In this document: positions 42,785-57,100 of the stretch, piece after piece
Position numbering within the stretch: the stretch's first letter is position 1
Layout of the letters: each line of letters starts with the position of its first letter
Assembly (NCBI RefSeq): GCF_001039355.2
Contig: NW_019775536.1
Location: 509,543 to 573,542 of the forward strand
Direction: 5' to 3'
Source of the DNA: Lingula anatina
Taxonomy: Eukaryota; Brachiopoda; Lingulata; Lingulida; Lingulidae
Length of the DNA stretch: 64,000 nucleotides
Position numbers and translations under genes: made by a program
The notes under the pieces: model-generated
Databases searched by the model: none
Told to the model about the DNA's origin: nothing
Seen by the model: the letters and a program-made list of their open reading frames with translations, nothing else

Positions 42785-44276
42785 TTTCAGAGACAAAACG
42801 GATTCCACAGCTTCATTTCTTTCTTTCTTTTTATCCTTTATTTTTCTTTCATTCTTTGCTAATAATAAGGGAGCCGGGAGAGGGCAGGCAAGGGGAGATC
42901 TCTGTCGAATTCTTAACAGCTTTCTCCGCCTGTTTAACCACGACTGAATCAATCAATTTTAATTGATTAAAATCAACTACTGAAACAACAGAATCATTTG
43001 GAAAAAAAGTTACCCACATATGGTCTATGATGTCATCAGATGAGCGCCAGCCAAGCAGTTTTAGAATTTTACGTAAGAGCGCAAATTGGCCCCACAAATG
43101 GCATTCTTTTATTTATTTAATTTTGACCTGTATAATTTTACATTGCAAATTGTTAAATTCAAAAATTCAAATAACAGACACTGTATACACAAGGCAGCCT
43201 TGTTTCTAAAACGACCCTCCAGAACACATATTTAACGTAAATACTGCAAACGTGCACTTCGATCAAAGTCCAAAATTGTGCAAAGAAAAAAGTTACAGTT
43301 AGCATTCGCAGAATAAGCAACGACAGATGCGTAAGACCACATAAGTTGCAATATTTATTTCTCCTACCAACTGCTAAAAAAACTTTCAAATAAAAGGAAG
43401 CACGTGCTTCAATAAATCAATAAGAAATAAGAATGATTAGAACCTTAACCAAATCAAAATTGAGATCGAAGAAAATGGCTTAATTTTTTAATGGTGTCGT
43501 TTAAGATAATGGTAGGCATATGTTATCTCTCTAAATATCTTAATAAAAAATAAAAAAAAGAAAAGAAAATAATAACTAACTCTTTCTTATCCATGACAGT
43601 TTCCGTTTTCATTCCTGAAATGAAAATCAGAAAAATGAACAGAGTTCCTTTTAAAATTTTCAATTTTGAAACAAAAATTTAAAAAATGGAATATTTTCGA
43701 TTCTTTCATCTCTTCACTGGACGCAAAAATTGGGTATTTTTTATAATTTCTTTTTTTTTTCTTTTTGTGTGTGAGAGAGAGAGAGAGAATTAGGCCAAGC
43801 GATATTCAGTGTGTAAGATAAACTTGACAGAAAGTTGATACCGTCATCAAAAATCTAAATCAAATAATCGAGAAATTGGGTCAAGGGATTGTGCCAGCTA
43901 CAGCTAAATTGAAAATTAAAAGCTGGCTGTATTGTAATGTTGGTTTATCCTTTTAACCTTGACAGCTTGTAACATATATAGGTAAAATGCGACCACTTAA
44001 TATCACGCCATTTTAATATAGGCCTATGACTGGTGACATGTTCCTGGTTATAAGCTACTACATGCCAACAGGCAACTTGTTTAAGCTGATGTTGTTTACT
44101 CTTTTCGGTCAACTAAGATAAAAACAGTTCTGGGCTCTGGTGATTGTAACTATGAACTTGAACACTTAACGTGAACTCACCGTATCAGCCAATTCGTTAC
44201 ACAAATTGGGGCCACTGGTATCGATACCATGGACACTGCCTTGGAGAATTGTCTCAACTTATATAGATGGGCTCTG
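41759..44276. other. Upstream region of the GPCR gene
   Basis: This should contain the GPCR 5' UTR and promoter, but I cannot fix a start site. A TATA-like ctatataaag lies at 42613-42622 and reads well on the plus strand. A (CA)n run is at 42749-42782 and a GA run near 43776. No coding exon was recognised. Confidence 0.5.
42749..42782. repeat. (CA)n microsatellite
   Basis: Seventeen uninterrupted CA units. Confidence 0.95.
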
Positions 44277-45127
44277 GGCTGTAGCTTTTCCGCTGGTGTC
44301 ACACGCTGTCAGATTAACGTTCAGCGTGACTGCAGAATCCCGGATCTCGCTGCTAAAAAAAGTTGGGTGAAAATTTATAATCGGAAAACTGCGGTTTGCG
44401 TTCTCTGTAAACCAGGACGCCGTCCTTGATTGGCTTATCCAGCGTCTATGGCAACCGCGGGAGCACGAAGCACGTGCTACTACCATTGAAAAGAGAAAGC
44501 CAAAAACCTTTTTACATGGTCAACGAACAGCGGACTGTGAATGATAGAAAAAAATGATCGATTCAGTTTAGGTTGCCTGCTTAAAACGACGCCAGGTTTA
44601 GGTATCTGGTATTGATGCTGTCATAGTGAAGAAAATATCTGCGAAGCGAGAGAGGGGATTTGGGGGATAAAAGATAGGGGCCTATTTAGGAAAGCGAAAC
44701 ATCCTGTCAACGTTATCTCACATTCATTTCTCGTGCCTATCAAATTACAGAAGGGTCTCACGGTATATTCTTATCCGATGACATATCTGTTTTACATTTT
44801 ATAAAGCGTTCATTGTGTTTTTAATCTCATATGGAATATGAGTAACTTTATTTCCTGCTTTTTGTTTCATTTCTTAAGCTCCTCACTCCGTTCGCAGAAT
44901 TATTTTAAAAATGCGTCATTTCGATAAAGAGATTAGAGTAAATATCTTGGAAGAATCGCCTCCGATCCCATTTAACATGACGTACAGTCACATTTCCATC
45001 TCTAAAAAGCCTCATGTAAATTCTTATATGACGTTTTTTCCAAATTGGGGCATGGAAGACACAATCATTCAGCAGCATTTCGTATAAAGAATTAAGCAGT
45101 TTGTTTCCCATTATATCCCTAACTCAA

Positions 45128-45291
45128 CAGGTCCGTAGCCAGGGGGGTCATGGGGTTCAAAAGAACCCCCCTTTTTGTCAGGAAAAGGCCCCCTTTGGGT
45201 ACATTTTTTTCTAGGTACACAAAAGTTTCACGGTAAAAGGTTCACTTTTACAGAAAAGATCCCCCTTTTGAAATAGCTAGCTACGGGCCTG
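45128..45291. mobile_element. CAGGCCCG-family MITE, copy in duplication 3A
   Basis: Begins caggtccgtagccagg and ends ctagctacgggcctg, flanked by tcaa on both sides. The interior ggttcaaaagaacccccctt matches the other family members. Confidence 0.8.
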
Positions 45292-45319
45292 TCAAATTAG
45301 ATTTTGGAAAAAGTATCTG

Positions 45320-45492
45320 GATCGACCTAACTCCCTGGGGGTTCACGCTAAATTGCTATCAGCTTCAGGGAACCGAGCGCGCACAAAAGTTTATTACCCC
45401 CTTACAGTTTTTAGTAGGCGGGACAAACATTTAAGCCGGTTAAGCTGACAGCAATCTAGTGACACTCCTCCAGGGGGACAGATCGATCTAAA
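45320..45492. mobile_element. Inverted-repeat element present only in copy A
   Basis: Ends (gatcgacct with ctccctggggg and ttgctatcagctt, against aagctgacagcaatct and ccagggggacagatcgatct) are inverted repeats of about 45 bp. A tatctg on both sides is a likely target duplication. The aligned site near 49895-49902 has one tatctg and no element. Confidence 0.75.
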
Positions 45493-45892
45493 TATCTGTG
45501 GGAATGGTCTCTTAAAGAAAGACGGTGGCGCAGACTACAAGAGGGTAGAAATGATATGTTTTTAATCGTTTTATGTGTACCGCTGATTATACAAGCATGT
45601 TCCTAACAAATGAAGATACGACAGTTAAAATATGTAGGACTAAAATTTGTTAAATTAAGCAAGCTTGGCAAATGTACACATTTATCGAACTGAATTGAAA
45701 CTATAGATGTCTCCCATATAATTATTGATATAAAGAGCTTGCAAATTTGAGGGAAAAAACTTCCACAGTAAAGAAAGTAAAAGGCTAAATTCAAGGTCAC
45801 ATTTGGATATGAATTTCAATTATCAATTCACATTTCAAATATCGTCATCACTTTTCTTTCTTTTTCTTAGAAAGGAAACTTAATGATACTTC

Positions 45893-46217
45893 TTTAAAGG
45901 GATAATAACTTCGTTTTGGCAAAAAAATTAATTTTCCTGGAGTAAACAACAATTTTTCCATACTTGAATCCATTTTTACATTCAAAGTTAGTCCCTGTTT
46001 TTTCTAAAAAGTTTTTTGTTATAATCTCTTAAGAGATTGCAACAAAGTATAGCCATCAATGGAAGTCACGTGGTCTAAAGACAAGCTCAGATATCAGAAT
46101 AATAGCTATAACTGCCGTTCTTGTGGTACAACAGAATATATAATATTTCTATGAGTTGTTCACATTGTTTTTATTGTGAAATATACATCTCACACGAAGA
46201 GTTATTATCCCTTTAAA
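45893..46217. mobile_element. MITE with TTTAAAGGGATAATAACT termini, present only in copy A
   Basis: A perfect 18-bp inverted repeat starts and ends a 325-bp non-coding segment. The matching place in copy B (about 50208-50222) has only cttcttttagtacaac. A TA target site fits, so a Tc1/mariner-related MITE is possible. Confidence 0.8.
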
Positions 46218-46382
46218 TATAACATTTGTTGTTATTGAGATGATCACGGCAGCAGCTATAAAGCCTCAACCAGGCTGCAGAGAGATTATCTGTTTTCTAA
46301 CCACTCAGACCTTTCACGCCAACAATTACAGCTCAAAATCTTTTCTTGGTCACTCTCAACAAATCCCACTAAAGCTTGCTTA

Positions 46383-46702
46383 TGCCCCTATTTCACACAG
46401 ACAACGAATCCCACGAATGGCCGTGAATTGACAAATTTCACGATTCGTGGTTGAATCGTAATCAGTTCGTGAAGATCTTAACAGATTCGTATATATTCGT
46501 AGACAGTTCTTGCACTTCTTGACCAACAGGAATTGGTGGCAAAAACGTTGATGCCCCGTTGACGCACCTGTATCGTAACTGAATCGTAGAGCGTGTCGAA
46601 TTAGACCAGAAAATTGGCAAAATCTCACGAATCCTCACGAATCCTGAAAATTGTCAATTCCTGGCGATTCGTGGGATTCGTGGTCTGTGTGAAATAGGGG
46701 CC
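46383..46702. mobile_element. PIF/Harbinger-type MITE with TTA target duplication, present only in copy A
   Basis: A 320-bp element with roughly 60-bp inverted termini (cctatttcacacagac, then acgaatcccacgaat) is flanked by tta at 46380-46382 and 46703-46705. Copy B has the empty site cttgcttattaatc with a single tta near 50378-50383. A 3-bp TTA duplication is the hallmark of PIF/Harbinger insertion. Confidence 0.85.
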
Positions 46703-47338
46703 TTATTAATCAATTAATTTGCGAGTCTTCGGTTTATCTCGCATATTCCCATAATTGCCAATGTGTTTGATAGGTCTCTCCGCAACATCCCTAAATGCGA
46801 TAGCGAAGCTGACGAGGATTTCTCTACCCATTCGCCGTTGTGATGTTCACTGTGAAAGACGATATAGTTTCTATTATAAAACACATCAATGTGTGACTAG
46901 TAAAACTGTTGGCACATGGACAAACACCTTTTTATTTTGAACTAGTTATAGAAATGATAATGGTGATGGAAGTGATGGAAGTGTTGGAGCCGTGGACTAT
47001 ATGTGATGTGACGAACCAAGTACAAAAATACAGGCAGTAGTGACAACTGTGGGGTCTAATCTTTACCAAATTTTAACTTCATTGACGACGTCGTCATTTG
47101 GGGTGAAATTTGGACTTTTTTATCTATTTATTTATTTATCTATTTATTTTGGCATATGAATAAGACATTTATAACTATAATATACGATGTGAACATCTCT
47201 GCCAAGTTTTCATGAAAATGTAAAAAAAAAAATATCACATTTGTGCAAGCTGAAGATGTACTTCAAACGATATTTCAGGTTATCATATTACGTATGAACT
47301 GATAATCGAAGAATCAGTGTGTATGCCCGTGCCTACAC

Positions 47339-47440
<102 letters not shown>

Positions 47441-48098
47441 GTAAAAAACTTAAGGTCTGTGTCAATGAATTAAGCGCGGGTGTGTATAGGACGTGTTTGA
47501 GAGATGAGTGACTTCATTCAGACATTTATGTATGTGAATCAGTCTACACAATTGAATTGATCGGGGTGGGGGTGCATTCAGTGGACTCCCTTCCTTCTTT
47601 CTCCCCCTTCCTTCACACCTCTCTTTCCTTCCATCCATCTATGCCCGACCCATCGCGAAAGACTAGCTCCTCCCTCAGCGGTCAGCCCTATACACACCAC
47701 AGGTGCACTGCGGCCCGCTTAATAGCTGGTCAACTCGATACCGTTATCGGCCCCGATACGCCGTCAAACCGCTGCGCTGTTCCAGGGTGATTTCTGCCGT
47801 TACTTCACATTCTGAGGGTGGATAACAGGTCCTCTTTGTGCTGCCTTGTCATTTGTGTGGCGTAATAAAATTGAGGGTAATTCCAATAGATTGTGATTAA
47901 AGGGTTTTGGTCTTGATGGAATCGTCCCTATTGGGAGCAGAGGTATTGGGTTTCTAAGGGTATCTATGTTAGAGAGACAGACAAGCTGTGCTGTGGGTAA
48001 TTGTTTTACTGAGAGAATGACGGATATCAAATATAAACTCACTTGTTATTTTGTGTAATGGAGTGGTGTGACGGACATTAGTTATAACTGTTGTTCTG

Positions 48099-48102
<4 letters not shown>

Positions 48103-48147
<45 letters not shown>
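48103..48147. repeat. (CT)n microsatellite
   Basis: About 22 CT units. Confidence 0.95.
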
Positions 48148-48857
48148 AAACGAGACACAGTCCATCATGTTAAAACTTAAACGAACTATTATACCGTGCA
48201 TATTGCCTTCAAGACTGTGATGAGGGCGACTACTGCACTTAGAAAAAATATAAATAATAAAAAATAGCATAGAAATATACTGATGTATGGTAAACTATTT
48301 ATTATTTATTAACACACATTTTTAAGGACAATTAAAGAAAAGCTTCATAAATCAGTTTTTTCGAAAAATAAAAAATATGAAGACAACGTAAGGTCTGTGT
48401 CGCGGCTGTCAAAGACAAAGGGGTGAATCGGGTACACCATAGATCTCTGTCGTAGCCCATGTCTCTCATGTTAAGTATCCTGACGCATCATGGCCTGCCA
48501 CAGTCCCCGCCATTTCTATATATATCTCTGGTCAGAATTAATGACTTGGAAATTGCCTGGGATTATATTACACCGCCTCGGGGAGGGTTGTCATCTCCCA
48601 CCTGACAGAGAGTCGACGTAGTTTCAGGCTAGTTAAGATAATGTCGTAAATGACTCAGTCTTTCATTGGAGCATAAAAGAAAACGTTGCGGCTCGGTCCG
48701 TCCCACGCGACTCCCATAGAAAAAGCCTGAAAAGTTGCTGTCATATTAGAGGCTTTTAGGACTTGAAAATTTGTCCTCTACTATAGTCTATTGATAGAAA
48801 TCATTTCACGAGTAACTGTGACCTGATGAAAGGAGGCGATTGGGGGGGGGGGGGGGG

Positions 48858-48858
48858 N
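48858..48858. other. Single-base assembly gap at duplication 3
   Basis: One 'n' inside a G run between the copies. Confidence 0.95.
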
Positions 48859-50843
48859 GGGCTGTAGCTTTTCCGCTGGTGTCACACGCTGTCAGATTAA
48901 CGTTCAGCGTGACTGCAGAATCCCGGATCTCGCTGCTAAAAAAAGTTGGGTGAAAATTTATAATCGGAAAACTGCGGTTTGCGTTCTCTGTAAACCAGGA
49001 CGCCGTCCTTGATTGGCTTATCCAGCGTCTATGGCAACCGCGGGAGCACGAAGCACGTGCTACTACCATTGAAAAGAGAAAGCCAAAAACCTTTTTACAT
49101 GGTCAACGAACAGCAGACTGTGAATGATAGAAAAAATGATCGATTCAGTTTAGGTTGCCTGCTTAAAATGACGCCAGGTTTAGGTATCTGGTATTGATGC
49201 TGTCGTAGTGAAGAAAATATCTGCGAAGCGAGAGAGGGGATTTGGGGGATAAAAGATAGGGGCCTATTTAGAAAAGTGAAACATCCTGTCAACGTTATCT
49301 CACATTTACTTCTTGTGCCTATCGAATTACAGAAGGGTCTCAAGGTATATTCTTATCCGATGACATATCTGTCTTACATTTTATAAAGCGTTCATTGTGT
49401 TTTTAATCTCATATGGGATATGAGTAACTTTATTTCCTGCTTTTTGTTTCATTTCTTAAGCTCCTCATTCCGTTGGCAGAATTATTTTAAAAATGCGTCA
49501 TTTCGATAAAGAGATTAGAGTAAATATCTTGGAAGAATCGCCTCCGATCCCATTTAACATGACGTACAGTCACAATTCCATCTCTAAAAAGCCTCATGTA
49601 AATTCTGATATGACGTTTTTTCCAAATTGGGGCATGGAAAACACAATCATTCGGCAGCACGTCGTATAAAGAATAAAGCAGTTTCTTTCCCCTTTACATC
49701 CCTATTTCAACAGGTCTGTAGCCAGGGGGGTGGGTTCATTGGGTTCAAAAGAAACCCCCTTTTTGCCAGGAAAAGGTACCCTTTGGGTACATTTTTTCTA
49801 GGTTTCGGGGTAAAAGGTTCACTTTTTCAGAAAAAGACCCCCCACCCCCTTTTAAAATAGCTGGCTACGGGCCTGTCAAATTAAATTTTGGAAAAAGTAT
49901 CTGCGTTTTTCCAGAACTATTGCTTTAAGAAAGACGGTGGCGCAGACGACAAGAGGGTAGAAATGAAATGTTTTAATCGTTTTATGTATGTATACATTTA
50001 TTGAATTAAATTGTAACTATAGATGTATCCCATATAGTTATAGAGGTAGAAGGCTTTCAAATTTGAGAAAAAAAAACTTCCACAGTAAAAAAAGTAAAAG
50101 GCTAAATTCACATTTGGATATGCCATTTATTTTCAAATATGGTTTCAAACACATGAAAATTGTCATCATTTTTCTTTCTTTTTCTTAGAAAGGAAACTTA
50201 ATGATACTTCTTTTAGTACAACATTTGTTTTAATTGAGATGATCACGGCAACAGCTACATAGATATGCATGACCCCAACCACGCTGTCTGTTTTCTAACC
50301 AGTCAGACCTGTCATGCCAACAATCACAGCTCAAAATCTTTTCTTGGTCACTCTCGACAAATCCCACTAAAGCTTGCTTATTAATCAATTAATCCGCGAG
50401 TCTTGAGTTTATCTCGCATATTCCCATAATTGCCAATGTGTTTGATAGGTCTCTCCCCAACCTCCCTAATTGCGATAGCGAAGCTGGCGAGGATTTCTCT
50501 GCGCATTCGCCGTTGTGATGTTCACCGTGAAAGATGATATAGCTTCTATTATAAAGCAATGTGTGATTAGTAAAGCTGTTGGCACATGGCCATGAACTCT
50601 TTTAATTTTTAACTAGTTATAGAAATGCTGAAAGTGATGGAAATGATGGAAGTGTTTGAGCCTTTTATTTATTTTGTCATATCTTTATTGCACCGTGGAC
50701 TATATGTGATTTAACGAACCAACTACAAAAATAAAGGCAGTATAGTGACAACTATGGGTTCTAATCCTTACTAAAGTTTTAGCTTCATTGGGGACGAGTA
50801 ACTGTGACCTGATGAAAGGAGGCGATTGGGGGGGGGGGGTAGG
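48859..50843. repeat. Direct duplication 3, copy B (short form)
   Basis: Matches copy A from gggctgtagc to the G run at 50828-50840, with about 2.6 kb fewer bases in total. Confidence 0.85.
49711..49875. mobile_element. CAGGCCCG-family MITE, copy in duplication 3B
   Basis: Same site as 45128-45291. It begins caggtctgtagccagg and ends ctggctacgggcctg, flanked by tcaa. Present in both copies, so this insertion is older than the split between them. Confidence 0.8.
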
Positions 50844-53800
50844 GAGGGGGAGGGGGTTAGAAGAATGACTGTATCAGGCTGATTCCCTTCCATGGAATAT
50901 ATGGAAACCAAATACTAAAGCCCCTACCAAGTTTTCCTATATGACATTATGCTGAATACTTTTTTATTCGAAAAATAGCACAAACTTCCTTTAAAGTTTA
51001 AAGCGTGCTGCAGTGTCGAGAGTGCAAGGCTTGAAGGTGATAGAGAAGAAACGCTTGGCGTAGACGTAAGGACAACTGGATGAGACAAGAGTTCTTTTTA
51101 AAGGACTTCTACGTTGTCACAATAATGTTAATAATTTCATTGTTTATCAATTTTCTGTATGTAATGTTAAAATTACATCAAATGTTAAAATATTTGACGC
51201 GTTTTACGTTTTGAAATAGCTATTTAACGGTTGAACATTCTATAAAGCTCCGGTATTTCGGCAAACTGTTGTCTATTTTTAGGGTCAAAAGAGGCGATAT
51301 TACCTAGAAAAATACAAAAAAAAACTTGTTAAAGTTTTTAAAAAAATTGATCTCGTCCAATAATTACCCAACTCCGAACAATGATATTTTTAATTTAAAA
51401 ACATGCTTAAATCAGCTTCTCTTCTATAAAAATCACCACAAACCAAGCATCGGAGTTCATTTTTTGACAAAAAGAATAAAAGCACTTATTTGATGGGCTA
51501 TTTTTAAGCGTGGACAAGTAGTGCCAGGAACGCAGCGTTAACTGCCATATGTGTCAGGTGTGTTAAAAACACCTTCTTTACCTGTTCTCGCGGAGGCACT
51601 GTTCGCCCGAAGACAGGGGTGCCTCGTTGGAAATGTTCGAGTCGCGTGTTGCAATGTGCACGGGTTAATTACCAGCGTGGTTTTAAGGCCCCGACGTGCC
51701 AGGGTTGCAGATGTTTGGAACAATAGCAGTAAAACACTGCCAAAATATCAAACACCAATTTTCTTGTCTTTCGGTTAATTACCCTTGTTGCCTTGTGTCA
51801 TTGACAATAGCAGTTGAATAAGCCACAATATCAAATACGTATGCCTGCTCTTGGGTTTTATCTGACTTGATTTGTGAAAATGAAAGAAAATGATGCTAAA
51901 AGCCCCATGACGGGCATTGTTTCTTAGATTGATATATTGATAAAAAATCATATTTTTGTTCTTTAATTTTTTGCTGGTTTGATTGTTTCATCTACACCCC
52001 CCCCCCCCCTCTCCCTTTAGAATATAATAGCCAACACAACACAATGTGGGCGTTTATGACAAAGGCTTACATGTCTATGTCGATGTAATCCTGATGGAGA
52101 AAAGTTACTGTGCAATCGACGTTTTTTTTTTTAATTCTGTGTTATTTTTTACCGTTCTCATGTGGATGAAATGTTAAGATAATCTCTCTTAACGTAAAAA
52201 GGCCGAAACATTGTGACCTCTGTGTCAAACACGTAAGATCCAAGAAACGGGTCCATTTCAAAACCAACCATAATCTCTCTTAGGGATATTTTTTATGTTT
52301 TTGATTTTTTTTCGTGAAGGTACTTTAAACTGAGTGGCATCGTTCCAGAAAACATCCCTCTCATAATCTAACCGAAACACATTTAGTTGACTGAACGGGA
52401 ATGAAGTGCCGTTATTCTATCCGCCCGTCTCCGTCCTCCTTCGTGACTTTCCGTTAATGGTCGGCTCCAGTTTCATCCTGCCCCGCCTCCAGAGGTTAGT
52501 AATCTCCTCTGATATTGATATCGGTGGGATACGTGTGTTTAGTAACTGATCAAACAATTCCCTACATGCCACTACTGACTGAATTTCCCTAAAAATTGTC
52601 AGATTTCTTGACATTCAGCAACTACCATGTTTTGAGTTTTAAATTAACCAAAGGATGCCAGTAAACATATAGACTTGTAACGCTGGATGACTGAACTCTA
52701 TGGAGTACAGAAATGAATATGTTCGTTCTATGCACAGGTTGTAAGTCATGAACTTCGGTATCGATGAGTATGAAGTAGTGGCTGTTTAATTTGTACAGAC
52801 CATACACGGTAGAAAAAAGTGTACATTTGTAACACATATAGAGTTGACATACATGAACATGTATTGTTCAAGCTTTGAGCCAACTACCGAATTAATTGTA
52901 TATTTTTATATCATTCAATCATTCTTGGTTTACCGATCCATTATACCTGAAAACATTTTCCCGGTCTTTACTTATGTCAGAAATCGTTATCGCCAGAAAA
53001 CTATGGAACTTATACCGATTGTACATAAAAATAAAAGATGAGCAAGTTTACTTTGCTCAAGATGGCTTTTGCGTTTACAATTTTTGAAACAAAAACATCG
53101 TGTTCTTAGTCTGAGTCTTAGTTATAGTCTGTGTAGGCTATGCTTTTATCCAACTGTTACATCCCTTCCTCACAGTAAAACAGCATTTTAATTGATGGCT
53201 TTTATTCATTTCTTTTAAGCCCCTCATATTTCATTTCTTTTCAAACATGGAATGGTAATATAATTTTTGTTTTATATGTATTTTATAATGCATGTATATG
53301 TATATTATATACAACGACTGAATAAACCCTTTTCACTTTAATCATGGTACACCACAAGATCCGCAGACGATGAAATCTTCACCAGCTCAGCAGGAGGCTC
53401 ACACTGCGTTCGTGACCATCTCTATGTTACACATACATGTATATACATATATATGTCGTCCTACTCTAGCTCTGACCACGTGCGCTAGTAGTAGCCTATG
53501 TTACACTAATGTTGTATGACACTGCAATTTTGTATACTATTTTAGGAGCCCTGATATCGGAGCGTGTGTTGTCCAGACCATGTCGGACTTGTTGGACATG
53601 ACCCCATATACTGATAGCATTGTCTGGTATAACTACGTACGGCACCGCCACTGATTTTACAGATATGATTATGGTCACTATCTGAATTTCAATGGAAACA
53701 TTTTGACGGCTTTTTGTATATGACAGATAATTTATACTACCGTTGTTACGTACAGTGCCCATAGATAGCGATTTGTCAAATTGCTTGGACAATGTTAAAA

Positions 53801-56800
53801 AACGGCTGAAGAGCAACTGATAACACATTGTTATCGTCCTTAGCACACGTGTGCGAGCCACCGTGTCCCGTGAAATGCCCATACCCTCTACCAGGGCCGC
53901 AGTTATTACATGTATTATATGGACATTTTTGGCTGAAAACAGATATTAGCCATCTATTTTAACCAAAGACATACATGAATCTGTTAATATCTACTGAAAA
54001 ATCAATCTGTGGTCCTGGAAGAGGGTAAAATTTTATCTCTTTGCTTAAATCTTAATGATATCAAGTCCGTCTCCAGCCCATGGTTTAATAAACAAAAGTA
54101 TTCAAAGGTGACGTTTAATGACAACAGCAAAGTGATGTTTTCTATCGCTTACTGTGGCTCAAGGACTATTCAGTTCTCAATGTGTATTAATATCTTTTAT
54201 TATCTTTTTGAATTTGGATGGAGTCGATTCTTTAGAACCGCAGTCGTGACATTATTACGCGTGCCAAGCCACAATCTTGGTTGTTGCGTGTAAATAGACA
54301 TGTTTGACAATATAATGTGAGAAAAAGTGAAAAGTAGCAGTATCCGCCCTTGTTAGTAATGAAAAGAAGCGCACATACCGTTAACCTCTCTACACAAGCC
54401 AATTTTTTATATTTGTTACACAGGCACGATTCCCTTAGGTGTAAAATAAAGAAACAAAATTCCGGTCGTAGATTTAAGACAAATTAACTTTTGACTGAAG
54501 TTCCTTTGTGGAATAGCCGAACTGTCCTGCCAACACAGTGGGACTGAGTTTTGTGGGCTGGACAAGGCAGTACTGAGGGAGTTTCGGACCTACAGCTGGG
54601 GCAAACTTGATGGAATGTCGCTACCCTGGACAAGTATGGCCTTTAGGTTTTTTAGACATAGACCAAAAAACATGGCATTGCGGTTATTAGTAGAACAGCG
54701 GTACACGTCCATTAAAACGTAAGAGGTGTGGGATTTACTGTCTTTGTCCTAGACGAAATTACAGCTAAAATACTTCAGGTGTAACCCTGTAGGTAGCCTC
54801 AGAGGTTGAGCGCGTCTCTCGCCTCGTCTGATCTCGGGAGATAAACAGCCGTAAATCAGGACCCTTGACAGGGGAAGCCCTCACCCGAAACCGACCGCAT
54901 CGTTTGTCATATCTCTGGCCCGGGGCTGGGAAATTAGACCCCGCCGCACTCACCAGAGCGCGACGTGGTGAACTCAGGCTTTGGCAGCATGTATTTTTTT
55001 TCTCTCCTCCTATCTTCTTTTGCACCTTTAAAAACATTATACAATTATATTTACAGCCTTTAAGTGTCTCATTTTCAAAAGGTAACATGTTTATAGAACT
55101 GCTTATTTTACTTCCACGATGACTCAAAATGACGCGAAAGTATTGTATTGTATTTTGATGTATTCATTTATGTTCGGATTGATTATCATGTTAAAACTAA
55201 ATTTGATATTACGCGTATAATACGAAGTCGTCTCCTTACATTTCTTTCTTTTTTTAGTAAATATGTTGTGGAGGTGATGCCCCAATCTGTATATGGTCAT
55301 TTGTTTTGTAGAACATTCCAAGAGAAATTCGTGAAAAATTGTCAGACTTGTTATATGATAAACATGATTCACACAGTTGTAGTAGTATTACTGAACTATA
55401 CGGTTTCAAGGCTATATAGAGAACCGGGTTGTAAATTGTTAACTGTTTGACAGGACTAATGTGCTCCACTGACATAACAATTGTTCAGACGATTATGTGA
55501 CGTTGAAGACGACAATTAACATTTTTTCTTCGTGTATTTTTACCTAGTAAGTTGTATATGTTTGTGATGTTTTAAGAATTTCTGCAGGGGGCATTTAATA
55601 TTAAGTGTGTCACTACCATTTATATTGAACAATATGCCGCAAGAAAATCCGTTTCTTATTTTTTTAAAAAGGTCTTTCTGTACAGAAAAAAAACTGAACT
55701 AAATATCGTCACTTTTTTCATTCGTCCTGAATTAACAATTTGGAGGAGTTGCTTTATACTTGTTTTTGTTTACAAGTGTTACCTGTACTCACAGTGCTGT
55801 TAATACCCTGTTTTTCCTACCGCCGGACATTACTGACGCATGGTTAAGAGCGTTAAAATTAAGTGCACATTTGTCGCGGTCAGTTTGGCGCGAATCCGGC
55901 CATTTAGGACATAAATCTGGTCTTTTTGACCGCAGCCGTGGTCAACCTGTTTTCTGGTCACTTTAGGGGTCTGTGGTGATAGGTTCTAATTGAGGAAGCT
56001 TGAAAGAATTTAATTTAATTTCCTTTTGTTTTTGTTTAAATTTTTTTCGATTCATAGTCATTATAATTGCCAAGGTGATTATTTTCGGTTATTATTTGCT
56101 TGTGTATTTGTTTGCTTTCTAGCCCTTTTATTTATATGTCTATTCTTTTATCTTTATGTGCACTTATTTTCTTTTATTTTAATGACTATATACGTATATG
56201 CATCTTCTTGTTGTATAAGGTATTTTAAGGGAAATAAACACTGTCTTCAGAAAAAAAAGATAGGATAATTTGGCAATGACCAAAAGAGCCAACAAAATCT
56301 TAATAAACAAAAAACAAACAAGCAAAAAAATACAAGGGAGGGTCAGCATTTTATGGAACTTTCTCTCCCACAAAGGAGCCTAGTGCCAGTTTCCTGGCTT
56401 ATCCCGATCTTCCCTGTCGCAATCCTAGTCGCGGGGTCTGTCTCAACTACCGCAATTTAGAAAAAAAGTATCTTTGCTGCATGGATATTATTGTGAGAAA
56501 TAATTATTTAACAAATGATATAAATGCTTACAGAGTATATGTCTTTATGAATTTGTTCCAGTGTCACAATATCTGAGAGATGGGGTGTTATCTTTTTTTA
56601 TAATCATCTGATCACTGGTTTACCAACACATAATTAATAACATTGTGCAGCATCATAGCATTCATAAGCATGTTATCTTAGATCGTGAAGAAGGATGAAT
56701 TTACAAGCACACGCAAAAGCAGTAAGTGTGTTATTTGTAATTTGTTTTGTTTTTTTTTTTGTTTGTATTTATCAATTTCTCGACATAACGTCATCAGAAG

Positions 56801-57100
56801 AGGTGAAATCCCACATACGGTCTGATCTAATATAGTTAACGATTTTAAGTGCTGTGAGATTTATAGATGAGCCCTGTGTTTATGATTGAAATTATCCACA
56901 TATTTTATTGTCCATTTTGTGTCAAAAAGAATGTGAGGAAGGTATACACGTTAGATATCATTGATACTTTACTGAGCACTAAAATTTTACAGATACATTT
57001 ACGGACTCTTCACAATTAATTTTGTATATATGTATGTACACAAAGACAACTAAAGGAGTGAGACAATACGATTGAGAGTTAATTAGTACTTTGCCCATAT
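50844..57100. other. Gene-poor region
   Basis: AT-rich sequence with many short open frames on both strands but none with a recognisable motif, splice context or protein-like composition. More complex CpG-containing blocks are near 51540-51720, 52390-52620 and 54765-54990; their role is unknown. Confidence 0.5.

Noticed and set aside
53496-53882. 128-codon minus-strand open frame
   Set aside because: No recognisable domain, no splice partners, composition close to random; similar lengths occur by chance in this DNA.
54009-54293. 94-codon plus-strand open frame
   Set aside because: Looks slightly protein-like, but has no known motif, partner exon or regulatory context.
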